DNA from: JAHEDT01 sp963825615
GTDB taxonomy: Bacteria; Desulfobacterota; Desulfuromonadia; Desulfuromonadales; BM103
Assembly (NCBI GenBank): GCA_963825615.1
Contig: CAWGTV010000010.1
Span: forward strand, 62,001 to 126,000
Reading direction: 5' to 3'
DNA: 64,000 bases
The notes under the pieces were generated by a model, which did no database searches, was not told the DNA's origin, and saw nothing but the letters and a program-made list of their open reading frames with translations. Position numbers and translations under genes: made by a program. How positions within the stretch are numbered: the stretch's first letter is position 1; each line of letters starts with the position of its first letter. This document shows positions 26,410-36,262 of the stretch, piece after piece.

Positions 26410-27213
26410 TCAGAAAATCCGCACGCCAGCGTAGCCAACCACCTCAGACTGGTCGCCGGTGACATCGCCGGAGTTGCTGTAAGCGATCAACTCCGCGTCC
26501 TTGGCGCCCAGGGCGAGTGCGGCCTGCAGCATGACGACTGTCGGCAATACACCGCACATGGAGATCCTGTTCTCACGGACAACCTTGTACAACCCCTCGG
26601 GATCGAGGGCGAGGACCTTTTCCAATGCCAGGAAATCTTTTTTACGGGCCGTACTGCCACACTCGTAGTGGGTCATATCCGTGCTGGCAACGATCAGCGG
26701 AGTACTGCGGCCTGACAACACTGCGCGCGCCAGGCCATCGCCCAAGCGCAACAGCGTCTCCAGCGGCACATGGCCGATGCAGACCGGCACGATGCTGGCG
26801 TGCGGCGCCCGAAACTGCAGGAACGGCAATTGCACTTCGAGCGAATGTTCAAAGCTGTGGGCGATCGTATCTTCTGCCGCCATAGGGCATTCAGCCAGAA
26901 TACGTCTTGCAAGGGCTGCGGCTATCTTCGTCTGCCCCATGGGCGTCTCCCATGCGCCGCTGGCATAAACGGCAATCATGTGACCGCGACCATGATGATT
27001 TGGCCCGAGAATGATCACTTCACCGGGTATTTTAACACCGGCGAAAGTGCGGCCGGCAACAGCGCCGGAATAAACGTATCCGGCATGCGGCGACATCAAT
27101 GCGATCGCCGGTTTCTCCAAGTCAACAGAGTCCATAAGCGAATCAACGGTTTCGAAGAGGACCTCTTTCCGCTCTGGATAGAACTGTCCGGCAACCACGG
27201 CTGAACGCAACAT
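26410..27213 (-). CDS. amrB: MEMO1-family protein (AmmeMemoRadiSam system protein B type)
   Basis: 267 residues. The MEMO fold, related to class III extradiol dioxygenases, is shown by AVVAGQFYP at the start, SPHAGYVYSG near residue 43, ILGPNHHGRG near 68, EHSLEVQLPFLQ near 120 and STDMTHYE near 175; the histidines that bind metal in the family (in PHAGY, NHHG and EHSLEVQ) are present. Its biochemical role in bacteria is not settled. The usual AMMECR1 and radical SAM partners are not next to it here. GGAG lies eight bases before the ATG. The gap to the TauE gene upstream is 23 bases, so they probably share a transcript. Confidence 0.88.
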   Translation of the reverse strand: MLRSAVVAGQFYPERKEVLFETVDSLMDSVDLEKPAIALMSPHAGYVYSGAVAGRTFAGVKIPGEVIILGPNHHGRGHMIAVYASGAWETPMGQTKIAAALARRILAECPMAAEDTIAHSFEHSLEVQLPFLQFRAPHASIVPVCIGHVPLETLLRLGDGLARAVLSGRSTPLIVASTDMTHYECGSTARKKDFLALEKVLALDPEGLYKVVRENRISMCGVLPTVVMLQAALALGAKDAELIAYSNSGDVTGDQSEVVGYAGVRIF

Positions 27214-27236
27214 AAGCTGACTCCGGTAAATGAAGG

Positions 27237-28061
27237 TCAGGAAAACCAGGCGCGGGAAATCATGCGCAATCCGACGAGGACCAGTAAAACCGCAAATATC
27301 TTTATCAGTTTATCATGTGCCGTACGACTGGCAACACGAACACCCAGGCGAGCCATGCCGATAGAGAAAGGCGCAACGAGGAGAAAAACCAGGGCATTGA
27401 CATAACCGATAGAGAATGGCGGCAGCAGGTCTGAATGCCAACCATGATACATGTACGACAATGCACCGGACAAAGAGGAGATAACAATCAATGCACTCGA
27501 ATTGCCAACCGCGAGATGAATCGGGAAGCCCAGGACAATCACCATCAATGGGACTGCGATCACCCCGCCGCCGACACCGAAAAAGGCACTGAAAACCCCA
27601 CCGGCAAAGCCGACTGCAGCCAAAGGCCACGGCGACACAACATCACTTCGTTCCGGAGGGAGCCGGGGCTGAAAGATCACCATTTGCACGGCGACGAGGA
27701 TCTGCATGACGCCGAAGAGACCTTTCAACCAGTCGCCGCTCAGCAATGACGCCAACCAGGCGCCGCTGAAGGCTCCAAAAACACCGCCGAAGCAAAGATA
27801 GGTCACCTGATGCCATTCAACGTTGCCGCGCTTGCGATGGCCGAAGGTACTGCTGAGGGCGGTAGGTATGATGACGGCGAGGCTGGTGCCGAAGGCGGTG
27901 TGCACCAGCACGTCGGGCGCAAAACCGGCGGCATCGAAAGACCAGAGAAAGAGGGGAACAAGGATGATGCCGCCACCAATACCGAGCAATCCGGCGAGAA
28001 AACCCGCAAGGCTTCCGAGGATGACGAAAAGGAATAAGGTCGCAACGCCGAATGAGCCCAT
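27237..28061 (-). CDS. TauE/SafE-family sulfite exporter-like membrane protein
   Basis: 274 residues from ATG 28061 (the reading frame is open 37 codons further, through tRNA-Cys, so the longer version is impossible). About eight membrane helices in two repeats; each half has the family glycine motif, GFLAGLLGIGGGIILVPLF near residue 20 and GVFSAFFGVGGGVIAVPLM near 155. Members export sulfite, sulfoacetate or other small organic anions; substrate unknown here. Same strand as the MEMO gene. Confidence 0.88.
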   Translation of the reverse strand: MGSFGVATLFLFVILGSLAGFLAGLLGIGGGIILVPLFLWSFDAAGFAPDVLVHTAFGTSLAVIIPTALSSTFGHRKRGNVEWHQVTYLCFGGVFGAFSGAWLASLLSGDWLKGLFGVMQILVAVQMVIFQPRLPPERSDVVSPWPLAAVGFAGGVFSAFFGVGGGVIAVPLMVIVLGFPIHLAVGNSSALIVISSLSGALSYMYHGWHSDLLPPFSIGYVNALVFLLVAPFSIGMARLGVRVASRTAHDKLIKIFAVLLVLVGLRMISRAWFS

Positions 28062-28077
28062 GTTAGCCGATAGCAAA

Positions 28078-28107
28078 ACAGGCCAGCCGTAACTTGGCTG
28101 ACCTGTT
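28078..28107 (-). terminator. Terminator of tRNA-Cys
   Basis: On the minus strand CAGGTCAGCC pairs with GGCTGGCCTG around a seven-base loop and is followed by TTTTG. It begins about five bases after the tRNA-Cys CCA and ends just before the TauE start codon. Confidence 0.7.
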
Positions 28108-28112
28108 GATTG

Positions 28113-28186
28113 TGGAGGCCCCGAGCGGATTCGAACCGCTGATGGAGATTTTGCAGACCTCTGCCTTACCACTTGGCGACGGGGCC
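28113..28186 (-). tRNA. tRNA-Cys, anticodon GCA
   Basis: Cloverleaf on the minus strand: acceptor GGCCCCG against CGGGGCC, anticodon loop CTGCAAA (anticodon GCA), T loop TTCGAAT, encoded CCA. Confidence 0.97.
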
Positions 28187-28204
28187 ATCAAAAAAGAGTG
28201 TCTC

Positions 28205-28233
28205 TGAATACCAAAGGGCACGAAATGTGTCAA
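28205..28233 (-). promoter_or_regulatory. Sigma-70 promoter of tRNA-Cys
   Basis: On the minus strand TTGACA (28233-28228), 17 bases, TATTCA (28210-28205), 18 bases before the tRNA. Confidence 0.7.
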
Positions 28234-28256
28234 GGGCAAATTCCTGATTTCAGATA

Positions 28257-28570
28257 TCATGAGCCGCTTTTCAGTTTATTGAGGACAGAATCAACTTTTC
28301 CCTGTAAACCATGACTCCCCTGGTCACGACGGTCATCTATTTTGATCAGCGTCGAGACCCGCGTGGCCCCTTTGCCGAAGGGGACTTCATGCATCTTCCG
28401 CAACACAGCAAAAACCTTGTCGATATCGCCCTCGATGACGGTGCCCATCGGAGTCAATTGGTAGATCCAGGCCAGAAGCGGCAACAATTTCAACGCAGGC
28501 CGCGACATAGGCAGACACACCGGGACTTCCCGGTCCCCAAAGGTGCCACACTGATTTCAACGACAGCCAT
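28257..28570 (-). CDS. MTH1187-family thiamine-binding-like protein, with two frameshifts
   Basis: The start ATG 28570 has AAGGAG six bases upstream and reads MAVVEISVAPLGTG, the normal family start. One extra base near 28527 moves the frame; the second frame reads SPGVSAYVAACVEIVAASGL, and another extra base near 28465 leads to YQLTPMGTVIEGD and the remainder, ending at 28257. About 104 residues after repair, the usual family length. MTH1187/YkoF-type proteins bind thiamine or a related molecule; exact role unknown. Two shifts in 100 codons could be real decay, but the rest of the sequence is well conserved and the window has many similar single-base breaks. Confidence 0.8.
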
Positions 28571-28730
28571 AACTTGCTCCTTAGCTGTGAACCAAACAGA
28601 ACAACATCGAGGAGGGTTGAATTTATTGTCTTGAGTGAAAATTTAAATCATGTGGAAATGGTCTTTTGATCTCAGAGCATGTCCTCGATGTCGAAAAGAA
28701 GATATCATAAAAATAGCCAAGACGCAGGCA

Positions 28731-29975
28731 TCAAAACATTAACCCGACGACAGCACCTGTCATGCAGGTCGCCAGGGTGCCGCTTAAGATCGACTTCATT
28801 CCGAGAGAAACAAGTTCATCACGTCGTGCTGGAGCCATAGCTCCAATTCCACCCAGCATAATCCCCAAGCTGCCAAAATTGGCAAAGCCGCAAAGAGAGT
28901 AAGTCATGATGAGACGACTACGTGCGCTCAATTCGTTCGGGTCAAGACTGGCGAGGTTGAGGTATGCAACCAATTCATTAAGTATCGTTTTCGTACCGAG
29001 CAGGCTTCCAGCTACGATGGTTTCATGCCAAGGAATGCCAATGGTCCAAGTTATCGGCGCGAAGACCCAACCAAGAATGCGTTGTAGTGTTAAAGGAGCA
29101 CCTAAAAATTGAGGACAGGTTTCGAGAACGATATTAACCAAGCTGACCAGGGCGATCAGAACTATTAACATCGCGATAATATTGAGTAATAGTTTTAGCC
29201 CTTGAACCGTTCCCTGAACGATAGCATCCATTGAACTACTTGCCGTAATTGGCAGCGCGATCTTTCCCGTGGTTATCTCACCGCAGTGTGGCACCATTAA
29301 TAGAGCAACGGACATGGCCGCTGGCGCACTGATTAAAGACGCTGTCAGGATATGCCCCATTGCATCCGGGAGGATCGGTTGAAGTATCGAGGCATACAGA
29401 ACCAGGACAGTGCCCGCTATAGTGCTCATGCCGCAGGTCATGACAGCAAAGAGTTCACCCCGCGACATCTGAAGCAGATAAGGTCTGATTAACAGGGGGG
29501 CTTCCACCATGCCGACAAAAACGTTGGCCGCAGCACTGACACCTAGTGCGCCTCCGATGCCAAGCGTTTTTTCCAATAGCCAACTTCCTGCTTTGACGAT
29601 CTTTGGCAGAATGTGCCAGTGGAAGAGCAGAGCTGAAACGGCACTAACGACAAGCACGAGAGGTAGCGCCCTAAAAGCCAAGATGTATGTGCTACCGGAA
29701 GAAAGCTCGGCAAATGGTATCGGCCCGCCACCAGCATAGCCGAAAACCAGCGAAGTGGCGGAAGTAGTCGCTTGTTCCAGAGCCAGGACAATAGTGTTTA
29801 ACTTGATGAACATGTATTGGCAGATCGGCAGCTTTAACAGGAGTGCAGCAATGATAATTTGCAGGACAAAGCCTGCCACGACCGGTCGCCAATGAATGGC
29901 CTTGCGATTTTCACTGAAAAGCCACGCGATACCCATCAAGGCAAACAGTCCAACTAAACCTTGATAATGATCCAT
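28731..29975 (-). CDS. Concentrative nucleoside transporter, NupC/CNT family
   Basis: 414 residues from ATG 29975, the usual family start (MDHYQGLVGLFALMGIAWLF); GGAAG lies about nine bases before it. Multiple membrane helices with the CNT motifs FVFGYAGGG-like VFGYAGGGPIPFAE, NVFVGMVEAPLLIRPYL, GMSTIAGTVLVLYAS, and the late YSLCGFANFGSLGIMLGG. It takes up nucleosides with Na+ or H+ at the inner membrane. It is downstream of the 12-heme cytochrome gene, separated by a terminator, so probably transcribed separately. Confidence 0.9.
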   Translation of the reverse strand: MDHYQGLVGLFALMGIAWLFSENRKAIHWRPVVAGFVLQIIIAALLLKLPICQYMFIKLNTIVLALEQATTSATSLVFGYAGGGPIPFAELSSGSTYILAFRALPLVLVVSAVSALLFHWHILPKIVKAGSWLLEKTLGIGGALGVSAAANVFVGMVEAPLLIRPYLLQMSRGELFAVMTCGMSTIAGTVLVLYASILQPILPDAMGHILTASLISAPAAMSVALLMVPHCGEITTGKIALPITASSSMDAIVQGTVQGLKLLLNIIAMLIVLIALVSLVNIVLETCPQFLGAPLTLQRILGWVFAPITWTIGIPWHETIVAGSLLGTKTILNELVAYLNLASLDPNELSARSRLIMTYSLCGFANFGSLGIMLGGIGAMAPARRDELVSLGMKSILSGTLATCMTGAVVGLMF

Positions 29976-30028
29976 AATCACACACTTCCAATCAGAGATA
30001 TCCGAGCCAAGAATTCTCTTAAACATGA

Positions 30029-30066
30029 AAAAGAGAGGTTGATCCATGCGGACCAACCTCTCAAGG
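30029..30066 (-). terminator. Terminator of the 12-heme cytochrome gene
   Basis: On the minus strand GAGAGGTTG pairs with CAACCTCTC around a loop of about twelve bases and is followed by TTTTTC. It lies about 40 bases past the cytochrome stop. Confidence 0.8.
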
Positions 30067-30103
30067 ATTGTAGATATTATAAACCTGTCAAGAAGTTGCC
30101 AGG

Positions 30104-30889
30104 TTATTTATTCAAGTCATGGGCGATACCATGACATTCGCCACATTTGGGGAAACGCTCATGCATCGATTTGGGATGCGGCAGGCCATGACACTCACTG
30201 CACTGAGGCACAGTCTTATGCTTGTCTGCATGACAAGTCGCACAGGAAACTGCGCTGTGTTTGGTCTGGCTCTTGGTAAGGGTTGCCAAAACAGTATCAT
30301 GACATGCCGCGCAAAGTTCAGATGCCGTACTGCTCGAGTAAGCAACGGCCAAGGGCATGTGCGCCTGGTGACAGTTCGAACAATCCGCTTGTGTCATCGA
30401 TTTGGAGTGCGGTTCATGACAGGAGACACACTCTGGAATATTGCCGTGAGTATCAGCATGGCAGAAATTACACGAAAATGTCGCATGTTGGCTTGGGTTG
30501 GCAACCATCTGATCGTTGGGACCTGCGTGGCAGGAAACGCAGACCGCTTTGAGTTCTCCGGTAAGCGTGATATTGAGGGGTTGGTGAGGGTTATGGCAAC
30601 CAAGGCAGTTGTCAACTTTGTAATGAGCTTTGTCAGAATGACAGTCGCTACATTTGGGGATATTGTTTGCGACAGCCGGACGGTGTCCTTCGTGACAGGA
30701 CTGGCAATTGATTTCCGTCTTGTGGGAAGCTCCATCGGCAGCAATCTGGGCCGGTTGCTCGCTGTGACATTTGACACAATCGTCAACAGACAGTACGGCC
30801 TGCTCTGCTAGCACGGCATTGCCCAGGCAGGCAACAAAAAACAGTGTCAACGACGCAACCAAAAACTTTCTCGCACAATTGTTCAACAT
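30104..30889 (-). CDS. Periplasmic dodecaheme cytochrome c
   Basis: 261 residues from ATG 30889, chosen for the GAGGAAG ribosome site and the signal peptide (about 1-27, ending VLAEQ). There are twelve CxxCH heme-attachment motifs (CVKCH, CQSCH, CSDCH, CLGCH, CVSCH, CNFCH, CVSCH, CSNCH, CAACH, CATCH, CSECH, CGECH) and many extra histidines able to serve as second heme ligands, so most hemes are likely bis-His. With about 19 residues per heme it is a compact electron carrier or small wire in the periplasm, as used by metal-reducing Desulfuromonadota. No partner porin or quinol oxidase is adjacent. Confidence 0.9.
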   Translation of the reverse strand: MLNNCARKFLVASLTLFFVACLGNAVLAEQAVLSVDDCVKCHSEQPAQIAADGASHKTEINCQSCHEGHRPAVANNIPKCSDCHSDKAHYKVDNCLGCHNPHQPLNITLTGELKAVCVSCHAGPNDQMVANPSQHATFSCNFCHADTHGNIPECVSCHEPHSKSMTQADCSNCHQAHMPLAVAYSSSTASELCAACHDTVLATLTKSQTKHSAVSCATCHADKHKTVPQCSECHGLPHPKSMHERFPKCGECHGIAHDLNK

Positions 30890-31340
30890 GTAACTTCCTC
30901 CTCGATAAGAGAACCCGATATAAGCGTGCACAGGGACAGAAAAAATATAATTAGAAAATAATGAACAGTTTTTTAACGTCACAAGCTCATAAGTGTCAAC
31001 AACAAAAAGTGAGTTTCCCACTGATTGTAAAATCTATAGGTTTTAAATAATCCGTTATCTACAAACTTCAATATGTTTTTGACCCGGGAGATTGATCAAA
31101 ACTTTCCTTGCAGGTTCTAAATGTAATCCGTTCGTGCTTCCATTCATACATCGTTATGGTCACCTCCATAGGCATCAGGAGATTGGTTCTGGTTATTGAC
31201 AAATTTACCGGCCCAATAGAAATCTAAAAACCCAATGGAGAAATTAAACCTCGAGAGAGGATACTAGCTCTACAAAAACGTCTTTAGTTAAAAGTACCTC
31301 ATTGAACCGGCTCGAGCATGCCAATGTCAGCTCTTGGATG
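30890..31340. other. Intergenic region upstream of the cytochrome
   Basis: About 450 bases, AT-rich. It holds the cytochrome promoter; apart from that I see no gene, riboswitch or repeat. Confidence 0.5.
30971..30999 (-). promoter_or_regulatory. Candidate sigma-70 promoter of the cytochrome gene
   Basis: On the minus strand TTGACA (30999-30994) is followed after 17 bases by TTAAAA (30976-30971), about 80 bases before the start codon. Confidence 0.55.
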
Positions 31341-34300
31341 TTAATGGTTGATCCTGAGGAACATCACACGGCCAGATGAATGGCCCGCACTATCCACAAG
31401 GATAATGCTAACCGGGAATGTTGCATACATACTTCCTGGCCGAACATTTTCACTTAACGGAGTGCCGCTGATGATCCCATCTTGGGACAGCGTCAGACCG
31501 CGTGGCAAACCGAAGGACATCCATGTGTAAGGCGCTGTGCCACCAGTCGCAGTGAGTTGCAAATCGTTGTAAATCGCTCCGACTGTCCCCTCTTTCAGGG
31601 TGTTTTTGAGGGCAAATTGTGCTATGACGCAGGATGTGATGCCGCAGCGATATGCGCTTTCAAAGTAATGCGTTGAGACTACTTTGACCCTGTAGAAGTA
31701 GATGCCATCGGAACGATCATAAAGGACCGTGCTCAATGACGTTCCCCGATATACTTCTTGCGCTGTAACATAATCAGTATCGGTCGCCTCCTCCAAGACA
31801 TATACGGCGCCAGAAGTTGATGACGCGCCCCAGATTAGCCGGATACTCCCATCCGAGCTGTTTGCCGGAACCACCAGATAGGGGACCGGTGCAGCGTATG
31901 GTGTCATTGCGGTAATCGTGATAGAGGGATCGTTGTCGTTCACATCAACATTGTTTGACCAGCCGTCGCTGTCTGCATCGACCAAACTTCTATAATCGAA
32001 GCCGGGACTCTCGACACGAACATAGACCGATTCACTGCGGTTATTGCTCATGGGGCCATTGATCCCGTCCTGCGCTAAAACCTGCATGATATAGTGACCA
32101 GCATCGAGAAGAACAGAGGGGATAACCGTCGAGCTTTGAGTCAGGTTCCAGTCCACCTGGACTGGGTCAGGCTGCCCGTCGTTGTCGTTGTCGGCTAAAT
32201 CAAAAAATCTTGGCGTGTACCATACGGGGCGAGCATCCTGGATCGGTGCCCAGGAGAATTCCAAGTCGCCATTGACCCGCGTATTGAGGTTGAAGCTGTG
32301 GTAATCCACCCGCGCCAGGGGAGCTGCCGGGGGCTGGAAGTCGTACTGCTGTGTTTCTCGGCCGCTACTGTCTTTGGCCAAATAGGTGTACAAACCCGGT
32401 TCCGCGCTCTGGTCCTGCTGTAGCTGGTAACCGGCTGTGTCAATTCCATAAAGCAGTGTGCCTGCGGTCAGTAAGTCATTGTTGAAATTGGGCCCCGTAA
32501 TCCGCAGTTCAATCAGCTCTCCACCCGGGGCCATGGCATTGAACCAGTACTTACTGGCCGGACTTCCGTCATAACCAGTGTAGTTAAAGCTAAACGTTTC
32601 TGCAGTCACAATTTGCCCCGCGTCATAGGGCGAAACAACAAGGTCCTTCCAGGGACCGGTGGACCGGTTGCGTATACTGGTCCACTGTTCGCTATCGAAC
32701 AGTTCAATCCGCCACTGTTTGGTTCCAGTACCCAACCCATCGATAATAGCCTGATCCACATCGAACCAGTTATAGGGTTGGCGGAAGGATCGGTAGGTCT
32801 TACCAGCTGCCCCCGTATCATAAACCCGGAGACGGTAGTAGAGGGCTCCGTTATGATCGACATCGGCCAAGGTGAAGCGATAGTGCTTCCCATCATCAAG
32901 ATCCAAGACCTGATAGGTTGTTTTGTCAGGAACCGGAAGCCGATTGGCCGCAGTCAGGTAATCGTAACCGTAGGCGTTCCCCAGCGCACTCTGGATATGG
33001 AAGGTGTACAGACCAGGAAGTGTTGGCGCGGACGCATCCCCTTCCAGGAACATGTGATAAAGATATTGCTCACCATCGAAATCCGCTGCGGTGAAATTAT
33101 AGACATACTCATCGGGGCCAGTGACCTGGGCAATAATCAATTCGTCAAAGCTCAACACCCCAAGGGCTGTCGGAAGGGGGACGTCCAGCACCACGAAACT
33201 GTTGTTCTCAGCGTCCACCTGGTTGTGAATCTTGGCGTCGGAGACAAGGGCGTCGACGCTGCCCGTGCCGAAGGTTAGCGGTAGATCATTCGTCAAGCTG
33301 CTGTTCATAACCAAGTCGATGCTCGGCCCATCGCAGACCCGCACCTGAAGGTAATAATCCTGACCAGCCGTCAGATCACTTGGCAAAGTTGCCCAAGTGG
33401 CCATACTAATGGGACTGGCATATACCTCGTAGCCATCGACATCCTTAACAACTACGCGATACCAGTAAGAGCGCGGCGCATCGACCATTGCCCATGTCAC
33501 CAGCATCGTGCCATCATCGGCATTCGCCAGGGTCTGGATCGTTCTCTCATCGACCAGCGGTACGGCGGCAAAGGGGACCTGCAGATCGGCGCGGGACGCG
33601 ACGTTGCCCTCCCGGTCCATTACTGTAAACCAATATAGCCCGGAATCCAGGGCTGGATAGTCTCTTGAGAGTACCAGGTTGATGTTATTAGGTTTCAGGT
33701 CAGTATCAGAGAAGCTGTACTGGAAACCGTTGGGGCCGTTAACGCTGACCGTCATGGAGCCTAGAGTCGTGCCGCCGCCCTGATCCATCTGCATCCCATG
33801 AATCGCCACATGCAAAACCGAGCGTTGGACAACCGAATGACCGGTAGTGTCTGGCAAAAACTCATTGACAATCGACGCTTCATAGATATTGGCGAACACT
33901 TCCAGCGGGGCGCTGTCGATCCCGTCCAACAACCCGTCGCCATCAGTGTCAGGATTGAGCGGGTCAGTCTTTTCCACTATTTCATCGACATCAAGCAAAT
34001 TGTCATTGTCATCGTCTGGATCATAAGTATCTGGGATTCCATCGCTATCACTGTCGATGACACAAAAGTCATCAATCAAGGTGTTGCAGTTGTTATCGAG
34101 TCCATCACAAATCTCAATTACTCCCGAGTTGATTTCTGGATCTCCATCATTACAGTCATCTGGAGTAAAATATCCGTCACTATCTAGATCTACATGAAGA
34201 ACGGTATAGGAAGTAGTCTGCCAGTCTTCATAATAGAGAGTTGCGCCAGTTTCCGGGATTGTGTTAACTCCACGCCACCAAAGAATACCGTTCTGCATGG

Positions 34301-36047
34301 GAATCGGCTCGTTATAGGTGCTTGGCGATACTGGCTTCACTGCCCCCCAACCGTATTCGATAGAGTTGACTTCATAGCCTGTGACATCGTTTGCGCTCGA
34401 AAGTGTAATGGGAAGGCCTTGCTGGTAAAAACCTGCAGTTCTATTGTTTTCAGTATCTGTGAACCAGTAACCACCAAGCGGGGATTGGTCTGTAAGCGGG
34501 GAGACATATCTTGCGTCGTATTCATAAGAAACGATTTGACTCGCGGTGTTCTCGCTGTAGGTGAAATCAATATAGTTGTTGAGTGTGGCAAATCCTCCAC
34601 CACCGACATTTCCTGTAAACGTAATCCCAATTGATGGGATGACATATTCCAAGGAGACGAGTCGGTTCAAATATTCTCCCTGCCAGAAACCTATTATTGT
34701 GTCATCATAGACAAAATTCGTTAACCTCCAATCCTCGTATAAATTGACCATGGTGTTGCTTGTGTAAGTGTTCTTTGAGTTTGGAGCATACCCATATTGC
34801 CCAAGCCCAGAGTTCCAACTAAGACCAGTATCGTTAATTCCACACGACTGATCAGTAATGCTTGGTGTGTGTTTATCGTCACGGATTATATTGTGGTGGA
34901 CATTGTTTCCGTAACACGATCCCCAAAGACTGACACCGACGTGTTGACCAAAGCCAACATCGCTGTAATCGTCAGCATCAACATGGATCATGTTGTTATG
35001 TATTTCGTTGTCGACAAAGGCGTATGACACAACCACCAAATCACCTTCGTTAACGTCAGCAAGGTCGAATGTCTCAGTGTTAAGTGTTAAGGTGCGATTT
35101 GATTGTGCCGTAATTCTGTAATAGTTTCCTCGTGCGTGGCCTGTTGCGATAAGTGCATAAGCGTCTACTAAATGGTTTGTATTGAAAAGCTTATAGTTGT
35201 TTTTGAATGGATCGACCTCAAGTTCGGTTATCGTAATTGAAGAACTGGTTTTGAAACTTACTGAGCCAAACAAGACAAAAGCTGATGAAGACCCTCCGAA
35301 AAGTCCGTCCCAACCAATGCTTTCCTCTCTTGCATTCATGAACGTGTTATAGCGGATAATATTGCCCGTGCTAGAACGGTTACCAATTGGGATAAACTTA
35401 GTGTTGATAGGAAGGTTTTGCGCGTCTATGATATTTGATTCAATGATGTTGTTATTGCCGATAAGTTTTATTGCTCCATCTGCTCCGGAAAATGCAGTAG
35501 CCTTAAAAACGGAGTTCTTAATAGTCACTCCATTTACGAACCCGTAGAAAGTCGCTAGACCTTGGATATTATCGAAAATGAAGTTCGATAAATCCACTGT
35601 TCCTGATGGTAAACAGCTGTAACAATCAGTTCCAAATAGGACTAGCTGAAGGCCACCGACAGAACTACCTCCAATGTTCTTGATCGCCCCGTTAGGTGAA
35701 GCGTTATAAGGGAAAAATAAAATCCGCATGTTCCCGATACTATCAATACTGGAAAGCTGCTTGACAACGATCTTTCTTGTGCTGCTCCAGATCTTAGAAG
35801 TTGTTCCAGATCCGATAATATCGATTCTGGGGTTATCGAGGAAAAGGTCATCTGTTGTAAAAAATAAGTCTCCAGAGATGAATAATCGGTCTGTGGTGTA
35901 GTTGAAATTGTTGATAGCAGCAGACAAAGTCTTGCCGTTGATCTGTACCCCGTAATCAATCCCGGGAAGAGTGTCTATATCAATGTCGGCTCCAAAAGAC
36001 TGAGAATACGCCAATGAAAGGATGAGTATTATGATGAACTTTTTCAT
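31341..36047 (-). CDS. Giant secreted protein with beta-helix, MopE-like metal motif and Ca-binding repeats
   Basis: 1568 residues. Signal peptide about 1-19 (FIIILILSLAYSQSFGA). Residues about 60-460 have the Asn-rich, short-strand pattern of a right-handed parallel beta-helix (NNIIESNIID, NEIHNNMIHV, GNNVHHNIIRD). Residues about 635-661 have DCNDGDPEINSGVIEICDGL and DNNCNTLIDDFC, the metal-binding motif seen in MopE and many Desulfuromonadota secreted proteins. Then come thrombospondin type 3-like calcium repeats (DSDSDGIPDTYDPDDDND, DTDGDGLLDGIDS; also DLADNDNDGQPDP and DADSDGWSNNVD further on). Residues about 740-1450 look like several beta-sandwich domains, and the last 80 like an Ig-type putative-adhesin domain (GGTAPYTW...GLTLSQDGIISGTP). 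A cell-surface or extracellular adhesin/matrix role is inferred. A c-di-GMP riboswitch precedes it. Confidence 0.8.
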   Translation of the reverse strand: MKKFIIILILSLAYSQSFGADIDIDTLPGIDYGVQINGKTLSAAINNFNYTTDRLFISGDLFFTTDDLFLDNPRIDIIGSGTTSKIWSSTRKIVVKQLSSIDSIGNMRILFFPYNASPNGAIKNIGGSSVGGLQLVLFGTDCYSCLPSGTVDLSNFIFDNIQGLATFYGFVNGVTIKNSVFKATAFSGADGAIKLIGNNNIIESNIIDAQNLPINTKFIPIGNRSSTGNIIRYNTFMNAREESIGWDGLFGGSSSAFVLFGSVSFKTSSSITITELEVDPFKNNYKLFNTNHLVDAYALIATGHARGNYYRITAQSNRTLTLNTETFDLADVNEGDLVVVSYAFVDNEIHNNMIHVDADDYSDVGFGQHVGVSLWGSCYGNNVHHNIIRDDKHTPSITDQSCGINDTGLSWNSGLGQYGYAPNSKNTYTSNTMVNLYEDWRLTNFVYDDTIIGFWQGEYLNRLVSLEYVIPSIGITFTGNVGGGGFATLNNYIDFTYSENTASQIVSYEYDARYVSPLTDQSPLGGYWFTDTENNRTAGFYQQGLPITLSSANDVTGYEVNSIEYGWGAVKPVSPSTYNEPIPMQNGILWWRGVNTIPETGATLYYEDWQTTSYTVLHVDLDSDGYFTPDDCNDGDPEINSGVIEICDGLDNNCNTLIDDFCVIDSDSDGIPDTYDPDDDNDNLLDVDEIVEKTDPLNPDTDGDGLLDGIDSAPLEVFANIYEASIVNEFLPDTTGHSVVQRSVLHVAIHGMQMDQGGGTTLGSMTVSVNGPNGFQYSFSDTDLKPNNINLVLSRDYPALDSGLYWFTVMDREGNVASRADLQVPFAAVPLVDERTIQTLANADDGTMLVTWAMVDAPRSYWYRVVVKDVDGYEVYASPISMATWATLPSDLTAGQDYYLQVRVCDGPSIDLVMNSSLTNDLPLTFGTGSVDALVSDAKIHNQVDAENNSFVVLDVPLPTALGVLSFDELIIAQVTGPDEYVYNFTAADFDGEQYLYHMFLEGDASAPTLPGLYTFHIQSALGNAYGYDYLTAANRLPVPDKTTYQVLDLDDGKHYRFTLADVDHNGALYYRLRVYDTGAAGKTYRSFRQPYNWFDVDQAIIDGLGTGTKQWRIELFDSEQWTSIRNRSTGPWKDLVVSPYDAGQIVTAETFSFNYTGYDGSPASKYWFNAMAPGGELIELRITGPNFNNDLLTAGTLLYGIDTAGYQLQQDQSAEPGLYTYLAKDSSGRETQQYDFQPPAAPLARVDYHSFNLNTRVNGDLEFSWAPIQDARPVWYTPRFFDLADNDNDGQPDPVQVDWNLTQSSTVIPSVLLDAGHYIMQVLAQDGINGPMSNNRSESVYVRVESPGFDYRSLVDADSDGWSNNVDVNDNDPSITITAMTPYAAPVPYLVVPANSSDGSIRLIWGASSTSGAVYVLEEATDTDYVTAQEVYRGTSLSTVLYDRSDGIYFYRVKVVSTHYFESAYRCGITSCVIAQFALKNTLKEGTVGAIYNDLQLTATGGTAPYTWMSFGLPRGLTLSQDGIISGTPLSENVRPGSMYATFPVSIILVDSAGHSSGRVMFLRINH

Positions 36048-36192
36048 CTTTAGCTTGTCATCCCCACCGAAGGATAGAACTCATAGCAGATAGCTGAAAT
36101 GAGATAAAAATGCAGAAGGGCTTCACTCTGTAAGTTGAGTGAAATTGAACCCGATCAAAACATTAAAATTTCACACAAATTAGACACCCTTT

Positions 36193-36230
36193 AAAAACAA
36201 AAACCCACCTTCGGCTACAAAGGTGGGTTT
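36193..36230 (-). terminator. Expression-platform terminator of the c-di-GMP riboswitch
   Basis: On the minus strand AAACCCACCTT (36230-36220) pairs with AAGGTGGGTTT (36211-36201) and is followed by TTGTTTTT. It lies about 33 bases downstream of the aptamer and 145 bases before the giant secreted-protein start codon, the right place to control that gene by premature termination. Confidence 0.85.
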
Positions 36231-36262
36231 GATTGAGCCCATCCAAAAAAACCGAAGCATAA

